In this document: piece by piece, positions 1-8,358 of the stretch
Numbering within the stretch: the first letter of the stretch is position 1
Layout: each line of letters begins with the position of its first letter
Origin: Actinomycetota bacterium
GTDB lineage: Bacteria > Actinomycetota > Actinomycetes > Actinomycetales > Microbacteriaceae
Reading direction: 5' to 3'
Assembly (NCBI GenBank): GCA_018895315.1
Contig: JAHIOK010000235.1
Location: 1-9,590, forward strand
Length of the DNA: 9,590 bases
Program-made: the position numbers and the translations under genes
Notes under the pieces: model-generated
Told to the model about the DNA's origin: nothing
The model's database searches: none
Seen by the model: the letters and a program-made list of their open reading frames with translations, nothing else

Positions 1-252
1 CGAGCGCGAAACCACATCCCGTGGACGTCCAGGAATGTGGTCTCGGCAGCACGGTGTGGGTTCGGCACTCACCGGCGGGTTGGGCACTGATCCGCGGAAC
101 GGCGCCGACCGGCGGGCTGCGCGATCTCTCCTTCGATCGACTATGTGATCGCTCACTTTGAGGAAGGCCCCGAGTGGATCACCCGCTCAGATGAAACCGC
201 TCTCGCGCACTCTTTACCGAAGCGTTATGAAAAAAGTGCTGTGTGATTTCCA
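1..252. other. Upstream region without a supported gene
   Basis: This stretch has short open frames running in from the left edge (stops at about 90, 149 and 163 on the plus strand), but none shows a recognisable protein, so I cannot say whether the tail of an upstream gene is present. It holds an inverted repeat at 7-45 and, nearer the operon, AT-richer DNA at about 211-252. A TGTGA-N4-TCACT dyad at 144-157 resembles half-sites of CRP-type regulators, but its spacer is 4 rather than 6 bases. The rest looks like ordinary intergenic DNA. Confidence 0.5.
7..45. repeat. Inverted repeat, imperfect hairpin
   Basis: The arms at 7-20 and 32-45 pair at 12 of 14 positions, with a perfect core ACCACAT (11-17) against ATGTGGT (35-41). 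The 11-base loop itself contains a palindrome, TGGACGTCCA (22-31), so the element has nested dyads on nearly the same centre. There is no T-run on either side. It could be a terminator of an upstream gene outside the window, which in actinobacteria often lacks a T-run, or a protein-binding site. The structure is seen; the role is not known. Confidence 0.5.
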
Positions 253-269
253 AATGTTAGGGCTAACAT
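241..269 (+). promoter_or_regulatory. Candidate promoter of the sugar transporter operon
   Basis: A weak -10-like hexamer, TAACAT (264-269), stands 17 bases after GTGTGA (241-246). The -10 matches the consensus at 4 of 6 positions and the -35 at only 3 of 6. Its appeal is that the operator at 253-270 would cover the spacer and the -10, as expected for repression by blocking RNA polymerase. Other pairings in 210-250 are possible, for example a promoter using TTTACC at 213-218. Confidence 0.25.
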
Positions 270-270
270 T
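253..270. promoter_or_regulatory. LacI-family operator
   Basis: The sequence AATGTTAG-GG-CTAACATT is a perfect 8+8 dyad about a 2-base centre. It differs by one base from the common LacI-family site ATGTTAG-CG-CTAACAT found before actinobacterial sugar operons: the central CG is GG. It lies 82 bases before the binding-protein start codon, and I see no other copy in the window. The LacI-family gene at the end of this operon (6560-7576) is the obvious regulator. That pairing is inferred from position and motif type. Confidence 0.85.
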
Positions 271-352
271 CGAAGCGCTACCTCTCACCCGAGAGTGCGC
301 GCACCAAGAGTGAACCGGCAGTGAGGCCGGACCAGAACGAGGAGGTTTTGGA

Positions 353-1330
353 ATGAAGACCAAGATTGTGGCCGGCATCGCACTGCTGGGAGCGTTCGCG
401 CTCGCGGCGACCGGATGCTCCGGCTCGGCCGGCGCAGGGGCATCCGGCGGCAGCGGCAAGATGATCACCGTGGGCTTCGCCCAGACCGGTTCGGAGAGCG
501 GCTGGCGCAGCGCCAACACGGAGTCGATGAAGGACGCTTTCTCGGAGGCCAACGGATTCAAGCTCATCTTCAACGCCGCCGACAACAAGGCGGAGAACCA
601 GATCGCCGCTGTCCGCAGCTTCATCAACCAGGGCGTCGACGCCATCGTGATCGCCCCGGTCGTCACCACCGGATGGGATGACGTCCTCAAGGAAGCGAAG
701 GATGCCAACATCCCGGTCATCCTCGAAGACCGTACGCTCGACTCGAGCGAAGACCTCTGGGCCAGCTGGATCGGCGACGACTTCAAGAAGGAAGGCGAGA
801 CCGCGGGCGCGTGGGCGGCCAAGACCCTGGGCGCAACGCCGACCAACATGGTCGTCCTCGAAGGCACCACCGGCTCCGCACCCGCGCAGGACCGAGCAGC
901 AGGTTTCTCATCGGCGATCGCAGGCACCAAGATCAAGACCCTCGACTCGCAGACCGGAAACTTCACGCGTGCCGACGGTAAGACCGTGATGGAGGGCTTC
1001 CTGCAGAAGTACGGAAAGCAGATCAACCTGCTGTTCGCGCAGAACGATGACATGGGGCTCGGCGCGCTCGACGCGATCAAGGCCGCGGGCCTCACCCCCG
1101 GCAAGGACGTGCAGATCGTCACGATCGATGCCACGCACGATGGACTGCAGGCGCTGGTCGATGGCCAGTTCAACTATGTCGTGGAGTGCAACCCGCTCCT
1201 CGGCAAGCAGGTCGCCCAGACAGTGAAGGACGTGCTGGCGGGCAAGACCGTCGAGAAGCGCCAGACCGCGACCGATCAGGCATTCGACCAGAATCAGGCC
1301 AAGACGGCCCTTCCTGACCGCAAGTACTGA
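353..1330 (+). CDS. ytfQ: Sugar ABC transporter substrate-binding lipoprotein, YtfQ-like
   Basis: This 325-residue protein captures a sugar outside the membrane and delivers it to the permeases encoded downstream. Residues 1-22 form a lipoprotein signal: K2 and K4, a hydrophobic core, then the lipobox AATGC with C22 as lipidation site, followed by a Gly/Ser/Ala-rich linker to about residue 35. The mature part is a periplasmic-binding-protein type 1 fold close to E. coli YtfQ: VGFAQTGSESGWR (40-52), NQIAAVRSF (82-90), IAPVVTTGW (100-108), DR (126-127), GNFTR (202-206) and NDDM (231-234) all have matching blocks there. AGGAGG (340-345) lies 7 bases before the ATG and fixes the start. As first gene of the operon it follows the LacI-type operator and is followed by a hairpin. 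YtfQ binds galactofuranose, and the related bifidobacterial FruE binds fructose, so the family is certain but the ligand is not. Confidence 0.93.
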   Translation: MKTKIVAGIALLGAFALAATGCSGSAGAGASGGSGKMITVGFAQTGSESGWRSANTESMKDAFSEANGFKLIFNAADNKAENQIAAVRSFINQGVDAIVIAPVVTTGWDDVLKEAKDANIPVILEDRTLDSSEDLWASWIGDDFKKEGETAGAWAAKTLGATPTNMVVLEGTTGSAPAQDRAAGFSSAIAGTKIKTLDSQTGNFTRADGKTVMEGFLQKYGKQINLLFAQNDDMGLGALDAIKAAGLTPGKDVQIVTIDATHDGLQALVDGQFNYVVECNPLLGKQVAQTVKDVLAGKTVEKRQTATDQAFDQNQAKTALPDRKY

Positions 1331-1341
1331 TCCACCACCCC

Positions 1342-1373
1342 GGGGAGGGCGCTGCCATCGCGGCGCCCTCCCC
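1342..1373 (+). terminator. Intercistronic hairpin after the binding-protein gene
   Basis: The arms GGGGAGGGCGC (1342-1352) and GCGCCCTCCCC (1363-1373) pair perfectly over 11 bases. The stem can continue through a T-G wobble and two more G-C pairs to leave a CATC tetraloop (1356-1359). It begins 11 bases after the stop codon of the binding-protein gene and has no T-run. Since the ATPase gene follows with no obvious promoter, I read it as a partial terminator and 3'-end stabiliser that raises binding-protein mRNA over the rest of the operon. The structure is seen; the role is inferred from other binding-protein transporter operons. Confidence 0.65.
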
Positions 1374-1402
1374 TCCCTCTCGCGGAGAAAGCCGAGTCCC
1401 GC

Positions 1403-2928
<1,526 letters not shown>

Positions 2929-2932
<4 letters not shown>

Positions 2933-3975
2933 ACAAGCTGCTGAAGCACCGCCTCACCCTGCCGATCACGGCACTGCTGGCACTGGTGCTGCTGAACACG
3001 ATCGCCCGCCCCTCCTTCCTGCTCATCACGGTGCAGGACGGCGCGCTGTACGGGTCGATCATCGACATCCTCCGTAACAGCGCCCCGCTCATGCTGGTGG
3101 CCATGGGCATGACGATCGTCATCGCCACACGCGGTATCGATCTCTCGGTCGTCGCGATCATGGCCGTCTCCGGCGCGGTCTCGCTGACCATCATCAAAGG
3201 CTCGCCCGACCCGAACAGCCTGGGAGTGATCGCAGTCGGCATCGGTGTCGGCGTCGGCGTGGCGCTCGTCCTCGGCATCTGGAACGGGTTCCTGGTGGCG
3301 GTGGTGGGAATCCAGCCGATCATCGCCACGCTCGTTCTGATGCTCGCGGGGCGCGGTATTGCACTCCTCATCACGCAGGGTTACATCACGACGATCAACA
3401 GCGCTCCCTACCAGTTCATGGCTCAGGGATATCTGCTCGGCCTGCCGTTCGCTCTGTTCGTGGCGATCGGCGCCGTGATCATCGTCGCGATCATCGAACG
3501 GCGCACCGCGCTCGGGATGCTGACAGAAGCGGTCGGAATCAACCCCACCGCCAGTCGCCTCGCCGGGGTGCGGTCGCGGGGAATCGTCTGGGGAGCCTAC
3601 GCCGCCAGCGGACTTCTCGCCGGCATCGCCGGCATCCTCTACAGCTCCAACATCATGGCCGCCGACGCGAACTCCGCAGGCCTGAACATCGAAGTCGACG
3701 CGATCCTGGCCGTCGTCCTCGGCGGCACGTCGCTCATGGGCGGAAAGTTCAGCATCGCCGGCACCGTGATCGGCGTCTACACGATCCAGACGCTGACCTC
3801 GACGATCACCTTCCTCGGCGTGCCCCCCGCCGTCACGCCCGTGTTCAAAGCCGCGGTCATCGTGATCGTCTGCCTCGCTCAATCCGCCCGCGTCGCGTCG
3901 TGGCTGCGCCAGGCGCGCACCCGACGCACTCCGGCTGCCATCCTCGTCACCGAAACGGAGGTGAAGGCGCGATGA
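2929..3975 (+). CDS. ytfT: Sugar ABC transporter permease, YtfT-like
   Basis: This 348-residue membrane protein (E. coli YtfT has 341) forms half of the transmembrane channel. It belongs to the RbsC/BPD_transp_2 family, with many hydrophobic segments starting at about residue 11 and ending near 327. VQDGALYGSIIDIL (35-48) and GMTIVIATRGIDLSV (60-74) match YtfT closely, and AVGINPTASRLAGV (about 200-213) is the cytoplasmic loop expected to contact the ATPase. DANSAGLNIEVDAILAVVLGG near the last third is also a YtfT block. The usual GGIDLSVG reads RGIDLSVV here, a small departure at R68 and V74. ATG overlaps the preceding stop as ATGA, and AGGAGG (2916-2921) lies 7 bases upstream, so translation is probably coupled to the ATPase. 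It probably pairs with the next permease as a heterodimer, as YtfT does with YjfF. Confidence 0.92.
3957..3964 (+). promoter_or_regulatory. Ribosome binding site deciding the second permease start
   Basis: GGAGGTGA lies 7 bases before the ATG at 3972, inside the end of the preceding permease gene. It selects 3972, which overlaps the previous stop as ATGA, over an in-frame ATG at 3900 that would add 24 residues unlike a permease N-terminus. Confidence 0.8.
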
Positions 3976-4988
3976 CCGCCATCACGACCACCACAGGACT
4001 GGGTGAATCCGCCCCGAGCACGCTGAAGCGCTTCCTGTCACGCCACGCCCCGTGGGTGCCGGTGTTCGCCGCACTGGCGATCCTCATCGTCATGCTCGTC
4101 GCCGGCCAGCTCTATTTCGGCACGTTCCTCACCCCGCGGATGCTGTCCTCCCTGTTGCTCGACAACGCCTATCTGCTGGTGCTCGCCGTCGGCATGACGT
4201 TCGTGATCCTCACCGGTGGCATCGACCTGTCGGTCGGATCGGTGATGGCCTTCACCGGCATCCTGGGGGCGAAGATGCTCAGCGATGGCCTGCCTACGGC
4301 CGTCGTCGTGCCGGTGATGATCGGTAGCGGGGCGCTCATCGGTCTGCTCATCGGTGTGATGGTGCAGTACTTCGACGTGCAGCCGTTCATCGCCTCCCTC
4401 GCCGGAATGTTCCTGGCGCGGGGACTCGCGTTCGTCGTCAGCCTCCAGGCCATCAAGGTGTCGGATCCCGCCATCACCTGGCTGCAATCCACGAGATTCA
4501 TGGTGGCCGGCTGGTACATCACGCCGACGGGCATCATTGCGCTGCTCGCCGTCGGCGCCGCCTTCTGGATACTGCAGTTCACTCGCTTCGGACGCACGGT
4601 CTACGCGGTCGGCGGCAGTGCCACGTCGGCCCGGCTCATGGGTCTCAAGGTCGCCCGCACCACGGTGATGACCTACGTCATCAGCGGAATATGCGCCGGG
4701 CTCGCCGGAGTCGTGTTCACCGCCTATACCGGCGCCGGCTACAGCCTCACCGGCATCGGCACCGAGCTCGACACGATCGCCGCCGTGGTCATCGGCGGCA
4801 CCTTGCTCAGCGGTGGCAGCGGCTTCGTCATCGGATCGCTCATCGGCGTCCTCGTCTACGGCCTCATCAAGGTGATCATCACCTTCCTCGGGGCGGATGC
4901 CTCGTGGACACGCATCATCATCGGCGCGCTCCTGCTCACCTTCGTCATCGTGCAGCGCGTGATCGTGAGCCGTTCGAACCGGAGGTGA
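3972..4988 (+). CDS. yjfF: Sugar ABC transporter permease, YjfF-like
   Basis: This 338-residue protein (E. coli YjfF has 331) is the second membrane subunit and belongs to the same RbsC/BPD_transp_2 family. GMTFVILTGGIDLSVGSV (about 74-91), a slightly changed AVGGSATSARLMGL loop (about 211-224, thought to dock on the ATPase) and ELDTIAAVVIGGTLLSGG (about 270-287) correspond almost word for word to YjfF, which is why I assign it there and not to YtfT. After a polar N-terminus (1-26) the hydrophobic segments run from about 28 to 330. ATGA overlap with the preceding gene and a strong ribosome binding site at 3957-3964 fix the start. The two permeases are diverged paralogues and probably form an asymmetric channel. 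A 37-base gap separates it from the second ATPase. Confidence 0.92.
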   Translation: MTAITTTTGLGESAPSTLKRFLSRHAPWVPVFAALAILIVMLVAGQLYFGTFLTPRMLSSLLLDNAYLLVLAVGMTFVILTGGIDLSVGSVMAFTGILGAKMLSDGLPTAVVVPVMIGSGALIGLLIGVMVQYFDVQPFIASLAGMFLARGLAFVVSLQAIKVSDPAITWLQSTRFMVAGWYITPTGIIALLAVGAAFWILQFTRFGRTVYAVGGSATSARLMGLKVARTTVMTYVISGICAGLAGVVFTAYTGAGYSLTGIGTELDTIAAVVIGGTLLSGGSGFVIGSLIGVLVYGLIKVIITFLGADASWTRIIIGALLLTFVIVQRVIVSRSNRR

Positions 4989-5025
4989 GGGCGGCCGTTC
5001 CCGCCTGCGGCCGGATGCGAGCACA

Positions 5026-6552
5026 ATGAGACGCATGCCGATCAGCGCGGATCCCGTCATCGAGGTCTCAGGGGCGACCGTCCGATTCGACGGCCACACC
5101 GCCCTCGACGGTGTCGACTTTCGGATGTTCGCGGGCGAGGTGCACTCGCTGATGGGCGAGAACGGCGCGGGCAAATCGACGTTGATCAAGGCCATCACGG
5201 GCGCTCTGGCACTGGATGACGGGGTCATTCGTCTCAACGGCACGGCGATGCGGTTCTCGTCGCCGTCCGATGCGCAGCGTGTCGGCATCGGTGCGATGTA
5301 CCAGGAGATCGACCTCCTCCCCAACCTCACCGTCGCCGAGAACATCGTGCTCGGACGAGAGCCACGGCGGTGGTGGGGGCTCGACTGGGGCACCATGCGT
5401 CGCATGGCCGAGGACGCACTGTCGATCCTGGGGGTGCAGATCGATCCGACGTCGATTCTGGGCACGCATTCGCTGGCAGTGCAGCAACTGGTCGCGATCG
5501 CCCGTGCGATCTCTGCCGACGTGTCGGTGCTCGTGCTCGACGAGCCCACTTCCAGTCTCGATCTCGACGAGGTGGCCGAACTCTTCCGGGTGATGCGCGA
5601 GCTCACCCAGCGGGGAGTGGCGATCCTCTTCATCTCGCACTTCCTCGACCAGGTCTACGAGATCTGCGATCGGGTTACTGTTCTCCGAAACGGCACCCTC
5701 GTCGGCGAGTACCTCACCGGCGAACTGCTCCGCGTCGATCTGGTGCAGAAGATGCTGGGCCGAAGCATCTCCGCACTGAGCGAGCGATCCGCGCCGGAGG
5801 TCGGCGCAGCCGACAATGTCCTTCCCTACCTGAGCGCGCGCGGGGTGAGCGCCGGCCCCGGGATCCTCGATGCCGACCTGGACCTGCGCCCCGGAGAAGT
5901 GCTCGGCTTCGCCGGGCTCTTGGGATCCGGTCGCTCAGAACTCGCCCGCGCGCTCACCGGCGTCGAGCACCTCGATGCCGGCACCATCGTCATCGCCGGG
6001 CAGAGCACGCGCCTTCGCTCGCCGCGCGCCGCGATCGCACACGGAGTGGTCTACTCGCCGGAGAACCGACGCACCGAGGGAATCGTCGGCGAACTCAGCG
6101 TTCTCGAGAACATCACCCTCTCCCTTCAAGCCGAGCGCGGGGTGCTCCGCCGCATTCGCACGGCACGCCAGCGCGAGCTGGCGGCGAGCTGGGTCGAGGC
6201 GCTGAATATCCGACCGGGTGACCTCGATCGCCCGGCGGGCACTCTTTCGGGCGGTAACCAGCAGAAGGTGCTGCTGGCACGCCTGCTCGCGCTGTCACCC
6301 TCCGCTCTCGTCCTCGATGAGCCGACCCGCGGCATCGACGTGAACGCGAGGATCGAGATCCAGAGGATCGTCGCGGAGCTCGCCGACAACGGATTGGCCG
6401 TCGTGTACATCTCCGCCGAACTCGAAGAGGTGCTCCGCGTGTCGCACCGCGTGGCTATCCTCCGCGATGGCCGTATCGTCGACACCGTGCCATCCGAATC
6501 TCTCACGGTGGAGGCGCTGATCGCCCTCGTCGCCCGCCCCGACGACGAGTGA
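5026..6552 (+). CDS. Second sugar ABC transporter double ATPase, YtfR/RbsA-like
   Basis: This 508-residue protein is a second complete ATPase in the same operon. Counted from this ATG, every key motif falls at the same residue number as in the first copy: Walker A GENGAGKST 44-52, Q93, D172-E173, H205, GLLGSGRS 297-304, LSGGNQQ 407-413, D431-E432, and A464 where the first has S464. The two are thus collinear, with roughly 60% identity by eye over residues 11-72, and neither is decayed. They differ most in the linker at about 247-280 and in domain 2 (SPENRRTEGI against SEDRRGEGI). The shared numbering supports this start over the ATG at 5035. No clear ribosome binding site is visible, so it may be made at lower level. 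It may serve one of the permeases, form mixed complexes, or serve another transporter; the sequence does not decide. Confidence 0.9.
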   Translation: MRRMPISADPVIEVSGATVRFDGHTALDGVDFRMFAGEVHSLMGENGAGKSTLIKAITGALALDDGVIRLNGTAMRFSSPSDAQRVGIGAMYQEIDLLPNLTVAENIVLGREPRRWWGLDWGTMRRMAEDALSILGVQIDPTSILGTHSLAVQQLVAIARAISADVSVLVLDEPTSSLDLDEVAELFRVMRELTQRGVAILFISHFLDQVYEICDRVTVLRNGTLVGEYLTGELLRVDLVQKMLGRSISALSERSAPEVGAADNVLPYLSARGVSAGPGILDADLDLRPGEVLGFAGLLGSGRSELARALTGVEHLDAGTIVIAGQSTRLRSPRAAIAHGVVYSPENRRTEGIVGELSVLENITLSLQAERGVLRRIRTARQRELAASWVEALNIRPGDLDRPAGTLSGGNQQKVLLARLLALSPSALVLDEPTRGIDVNARIEIQRIVAELADNGLAVVYISAELEEVLRVSHRVAILRDGRIVDTVPSESLTVEALIALVARPDDE

Positions 6553-6559
6553 GCCGCCG

Positions 6560-7576
6560 GTGACATCCGACACTCCGGCACGGTCCGCCAACATCTTCGA
6601 CGTCGCGCGCCTCGCCGGCGTTTCGCACCAGACGGTGTCGCGGGTCATCAACGACCTGCCGAACGTCCGCCCCGCCACCCGCGCCCGGGTGGAGCATGCG
6701 ATCGCCCAGCTGCGCTACAGCCCTTCGCCCGCGGCTCGCGCTCTGGTGACCCGACGCACGCGCACGATCGGTCTGATCACCCCCGGGGTCTCCGACTACG
6801 GGCCGACCTCGACCGCGATGCACTTCAACTTCGCCGCACGCGCTGCACGCTACAGCGTCGACATGGTGAGCTTGCTCGATTCCGACCCGGCCAGCATCCG
6901 CCAGATCGTCGAGAGCCTGCTGCGCCAACGAGTGGACGCCCTCGTCGTCGTGGTCGTCGACGGCAGCGTGCTCGAGACGATTCGGAGCCTCGAGCTCGGC
7001 ATCCCGCTCGTGGCGGCCGCGGCGAGCGAGCACACGAGCCGGACGCTCGTGTCCATCGATCAGTACAACGGTGCGCGGTCGGCGGTGAACCATCTGGTGG
7101 CATCGGGCCATCGCCGCGTCGCGCACATCGCCGGTCCGCCCCGCTCACCGGATGCCATCGAGCGCATACGCGGATGGCGCGACGAACTCGCCGCCCACCG
7201 TTTGGAGGTCGTGGAGCCGTCCCACGGCGACTGGTCCGCGGCCAGCGGCTACCGGCTGGGCATCGACCTCGATCTCGCCGGCGGTGACGCGGTCTTCTGC
7301 GCGAACGATCACATGGCCGTCGGGCTGTTCTCTGCGTTGCGGGAACGCGGGTTGCGCGTTCCCGATGACATCAGCGTGGTGGGATACGACGACGTGCCCG
7401 AGGCGGCCTACGCCTACCCGCCGCTGACCACGGTGCGGCAGGATTTCGCCGGACTCGGCGAGCTCATCATGCAGCGGGTCCTCCTCGCGGTAGAGCAGCC
7501 GGATGACGAGAGCGTCGCCGCGCCGCTTCCCACGCAGCTCATCGTGCGAGGTTCGACGAGGCCTGCGGCTGGCTGA
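6560..7576 (+). CDS. LacI-family transcriptional repressor
   Basis: This 338-residue protein is the probable regulator of the operon it closes. Residues 12-31 form the helix-turn-helix (IFDVARLAGV, then SHQTVSRVIND with recognition helix around 22-28), and SPAARAL (57-62 region) is the hinge helix with L62 in the position that wedges into the operator centre. The rest is a sugar-binding core of the periplasmic-binding-protein type 1 fold, ending in FCANDHMAVGL, DISVVGYDDVPEAAY and PPLTTVRQDF, standard for sugar-responsive members. The start is GTG, 7 bases after the ATPase stop, with only weak GAGTGAG upstream (6547-6553), fitting a low-abundance repressor. It should bind the dyad at 253-270 and be relieved by the imported sugar or a product. 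Family is certain; target and ligand are inferred. It ends 100 bases before the convergent TetR gene; I see no convincing terminator between them. Confidence 0.93.
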   Translation: MTSDTPARSANIFDVARLAGVSHQTVSRVINDLPNVRPATRARVEHAIAQLRYSPSPAARALVTRRTRTIGLITPGVSDYGPTSTAMHFNFAARAARYSVDMVSLLDSDPASIRQIVESLLRQRVDALVVVVVDGSVLETIRSLELGIPLVAAAASEHTSRTLVSIDQYNGARSAVNHLVASGHRRVAHIAGPPRSPDAIERIRGWRDELAAHRLEVVEPSHGDWSAASGYRLGIDLDLAGGDAVFCANDHMAVGLFSALRERGLRVPDDISVVGYDDVPEAAYAYPPLTTVRQDFAGLGELIMQRVLLAVEQPDDESVAAPLPTQLIVRGSTRPAAG

Positions 7577-7676
7577 CCCCGCGAGGTACCGCTGGCGACA
7601 TCCCACCCGCCGAGTTCGAGCAGGCGTTCAATGCTGGCCAAACGTAGGCGCATTCCGCGATGGGCGCGTGTTCCCG

Positions 7677-8273
7677 TCACGACCGGGGTTGGGACGCGAT
7701 TCGTCTCGCCGCCTCGACGACGAAGCGGCGGCGTGCTGCCCGTGCCTGTTCGTCGTGGGGCCCGGCGCCGGTGATCATTTCGGCGAGCTGCGGCACGGTC
7801 TGCCACCAGGCTGCCAGCGCGATCAGGGCGAAGACTAAGTGCGCGGGATCGATCTCCGAATCGAGAAGGCCGTGTCGCTGGGCGTCGGCGACGCGTGCCA
7901 CTTTCTCGCGGTAGTGCGTTGTACGCACCTCCGCGTGAGCCGGCGGGCCGGGCTGTAGACCCTCCCACTGCAGCAGGCGGCCCAGCTCAGGATGGGAAGC
8001 GTGATAGTCGTAGGTCGCGCCAGCGAATTCGCCGATGTCCTCCAAATTGACCCCGGTGAGTTCGACGCCGGTGGCAAGGCGCTCCAACTCGGTGGCCAGT
8101 ACGAGGTCCCAGAGGGCTTTTTTGTCGCCGAAGTAGCTGTAGAGCCTCTCCTTGTTGACGCCCGATCGGGCCGCGATCGAAGCGACGGTCGTGCCATCGA
8201 ACCCGTGGGCTGCGAACTCCACCAGCGCAGCATCACGAAGTCGACGCCGTGTCCCGTCGGTATCCCAGGCCAT
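7677..8273 (-). CDS. TetR-family transcriptional regulator
   Basis: This 198-residue protein has a TetR N-terminal DNA-binding domain: helix 1 from about residue 8, the helix-turn-helix at about 28-47 (TTVASIAARSGV, then NKERLYSYF), and the conserved K51-K52 and L54. The C-terminal part is the variable helical ligand and dimer domain, with a Trp-rich AALAAWWQTVPQLAEM segment near 152-167 common in actinobacterial members. It is divergent from the reductase gene at 8359-9117, and two matching dyads lie between them, so it is probably the repressor of both. No ribosome binding site precedes the ATG, but TAATCT (minus strand, 8285-8280) ends 6 bases before it, so the mRNA is probably leaderless. 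The ligand is unknown. Family certain; targets inferred. Confidence 0.9.
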   Translation of the reverse strand: MAWDTDGTRRRLRDAALVEFAAHGFDGTTVASIAARSGVNKERLYSYFGDKKALWDLVLATELERLATGVELTGVNLEDIGEFAGATYDYHASHPELGRLLQWEGLQPGPPAHAEVRTTHYREKVARVADAQRHGLLDSEIDPAHLVFALIALAAWWQTVPQLAEMITGAGPHDEQARAARRRFVVEAARRIASQPRS

Positions 8274-8279
8274 GCGCCA

Positions 8280-8285
8280 AGATTA
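8280..8285 (-). promoter_or_regulatory. Predicted -10 box of the TetR gene, leaderless
   Basis: On the minus strand TAATCT fits the actinobacterial TAnnnT form. Six bases separate it from the ATG, which would place the first transcribed base on or next to the A of the start codon. No good -35 stands 17 bases upstream. The dyad at 8286-8301 directly abuts it, so a bound regulator would block it. Confidence 0.45.
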
Positions 8286-8301
8286 CCAACACCTGAGTTG
8301 G
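8286..8301. promoter_or_regulatory. Probable TetR operator 1
   Basis: CCAAC-N6-GTTGG, a 5+5 dyad shared with the second site. It abuts the predicted -10 of the TetR gene and its right arm overlaps the predicted -35 of the reductase gene, so a protein here could block both genes. The start is 42 bases from that of site 2, about four helical turns, placing both on the same DNA face. Confidence 0.6.
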
Positions 8302-8326
8302 AGATTGCGTGCGAGTGAGCTAGGGT
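8298..8326 (+). promoter_or_regulatory. Predicted promoter of the reductase gene
   Basis: TTGGAG (8298-8303) and TAGGGT (8321-8326) are separated by exactly 17 bases. TTGnnn with TAGnnT is the usual look of a main-sigma promoter in high-GC actinobacteria. Transcription would start around 8333, inside operator 2 and about 26 bases before the ATG. Confidence 0.5.
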
Positions 8327-8344
8327 TCCAACCACATCGTTGGA
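8327..8344. promoter_or_regulatory. Probable TetR operator 2
   Basis: TCCAAC-N6-GTTGGA, a 6+6 dyad with the same arms and spacer length as site 1. It begins right after the predicted -10 of the reductase gene and covers the expected start point. A further GTTGGA repeats directly after it (8345-8350) and forms part of the ribosome binding region. Confidence 0.65.
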
Positions 8345-8358
8345 GTTGGAGAAGCATC

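Noticed and set aside
144..157. CRP-like site TGTGA-N4-TCACT
   Set aside because: CRP-family sites need a 6-base spacer between the half-sites; here it is 4, so catabolite control at this site is not supported.
214..1173. Minus-strand open frame opposite the binding-protein gene
   Set aside because: Ser/Pro/Ala-rich product without domain, opposite a clear YtfQ-like lipoprotein.
3900..3971. Upstream start of the YjfF-like permease at 3900
   Set aside because: The extra 24 residues read the end of the YtfT-like gene in another frame; the ATG at 3972 has a strong ribosome binding site and an ATGA overlap.
4038..5633. Minus-strand open frame of 531 codons opposite the second permease and ATPase
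   Set aside because: Low-complexity product with no family, opposite two well-supported genes; a shadow of codon bias.
7577..7676. Possible terminator between the convergent LacI and TetR genes
   Set aside because: Only short arms (for example GCGCAT against ATGGGCGC with a bulge near 7650-7671) are present, and no convincing stem or T-run is visible.
8152..8358. N-terminal extension of the reductase upstream of 8359
   Set aside because: It would overlap the start of the TetR gene and both operators, has no SDR similarity, and the ATG at 8359 has a good ribosome binding site and gives normal family length.
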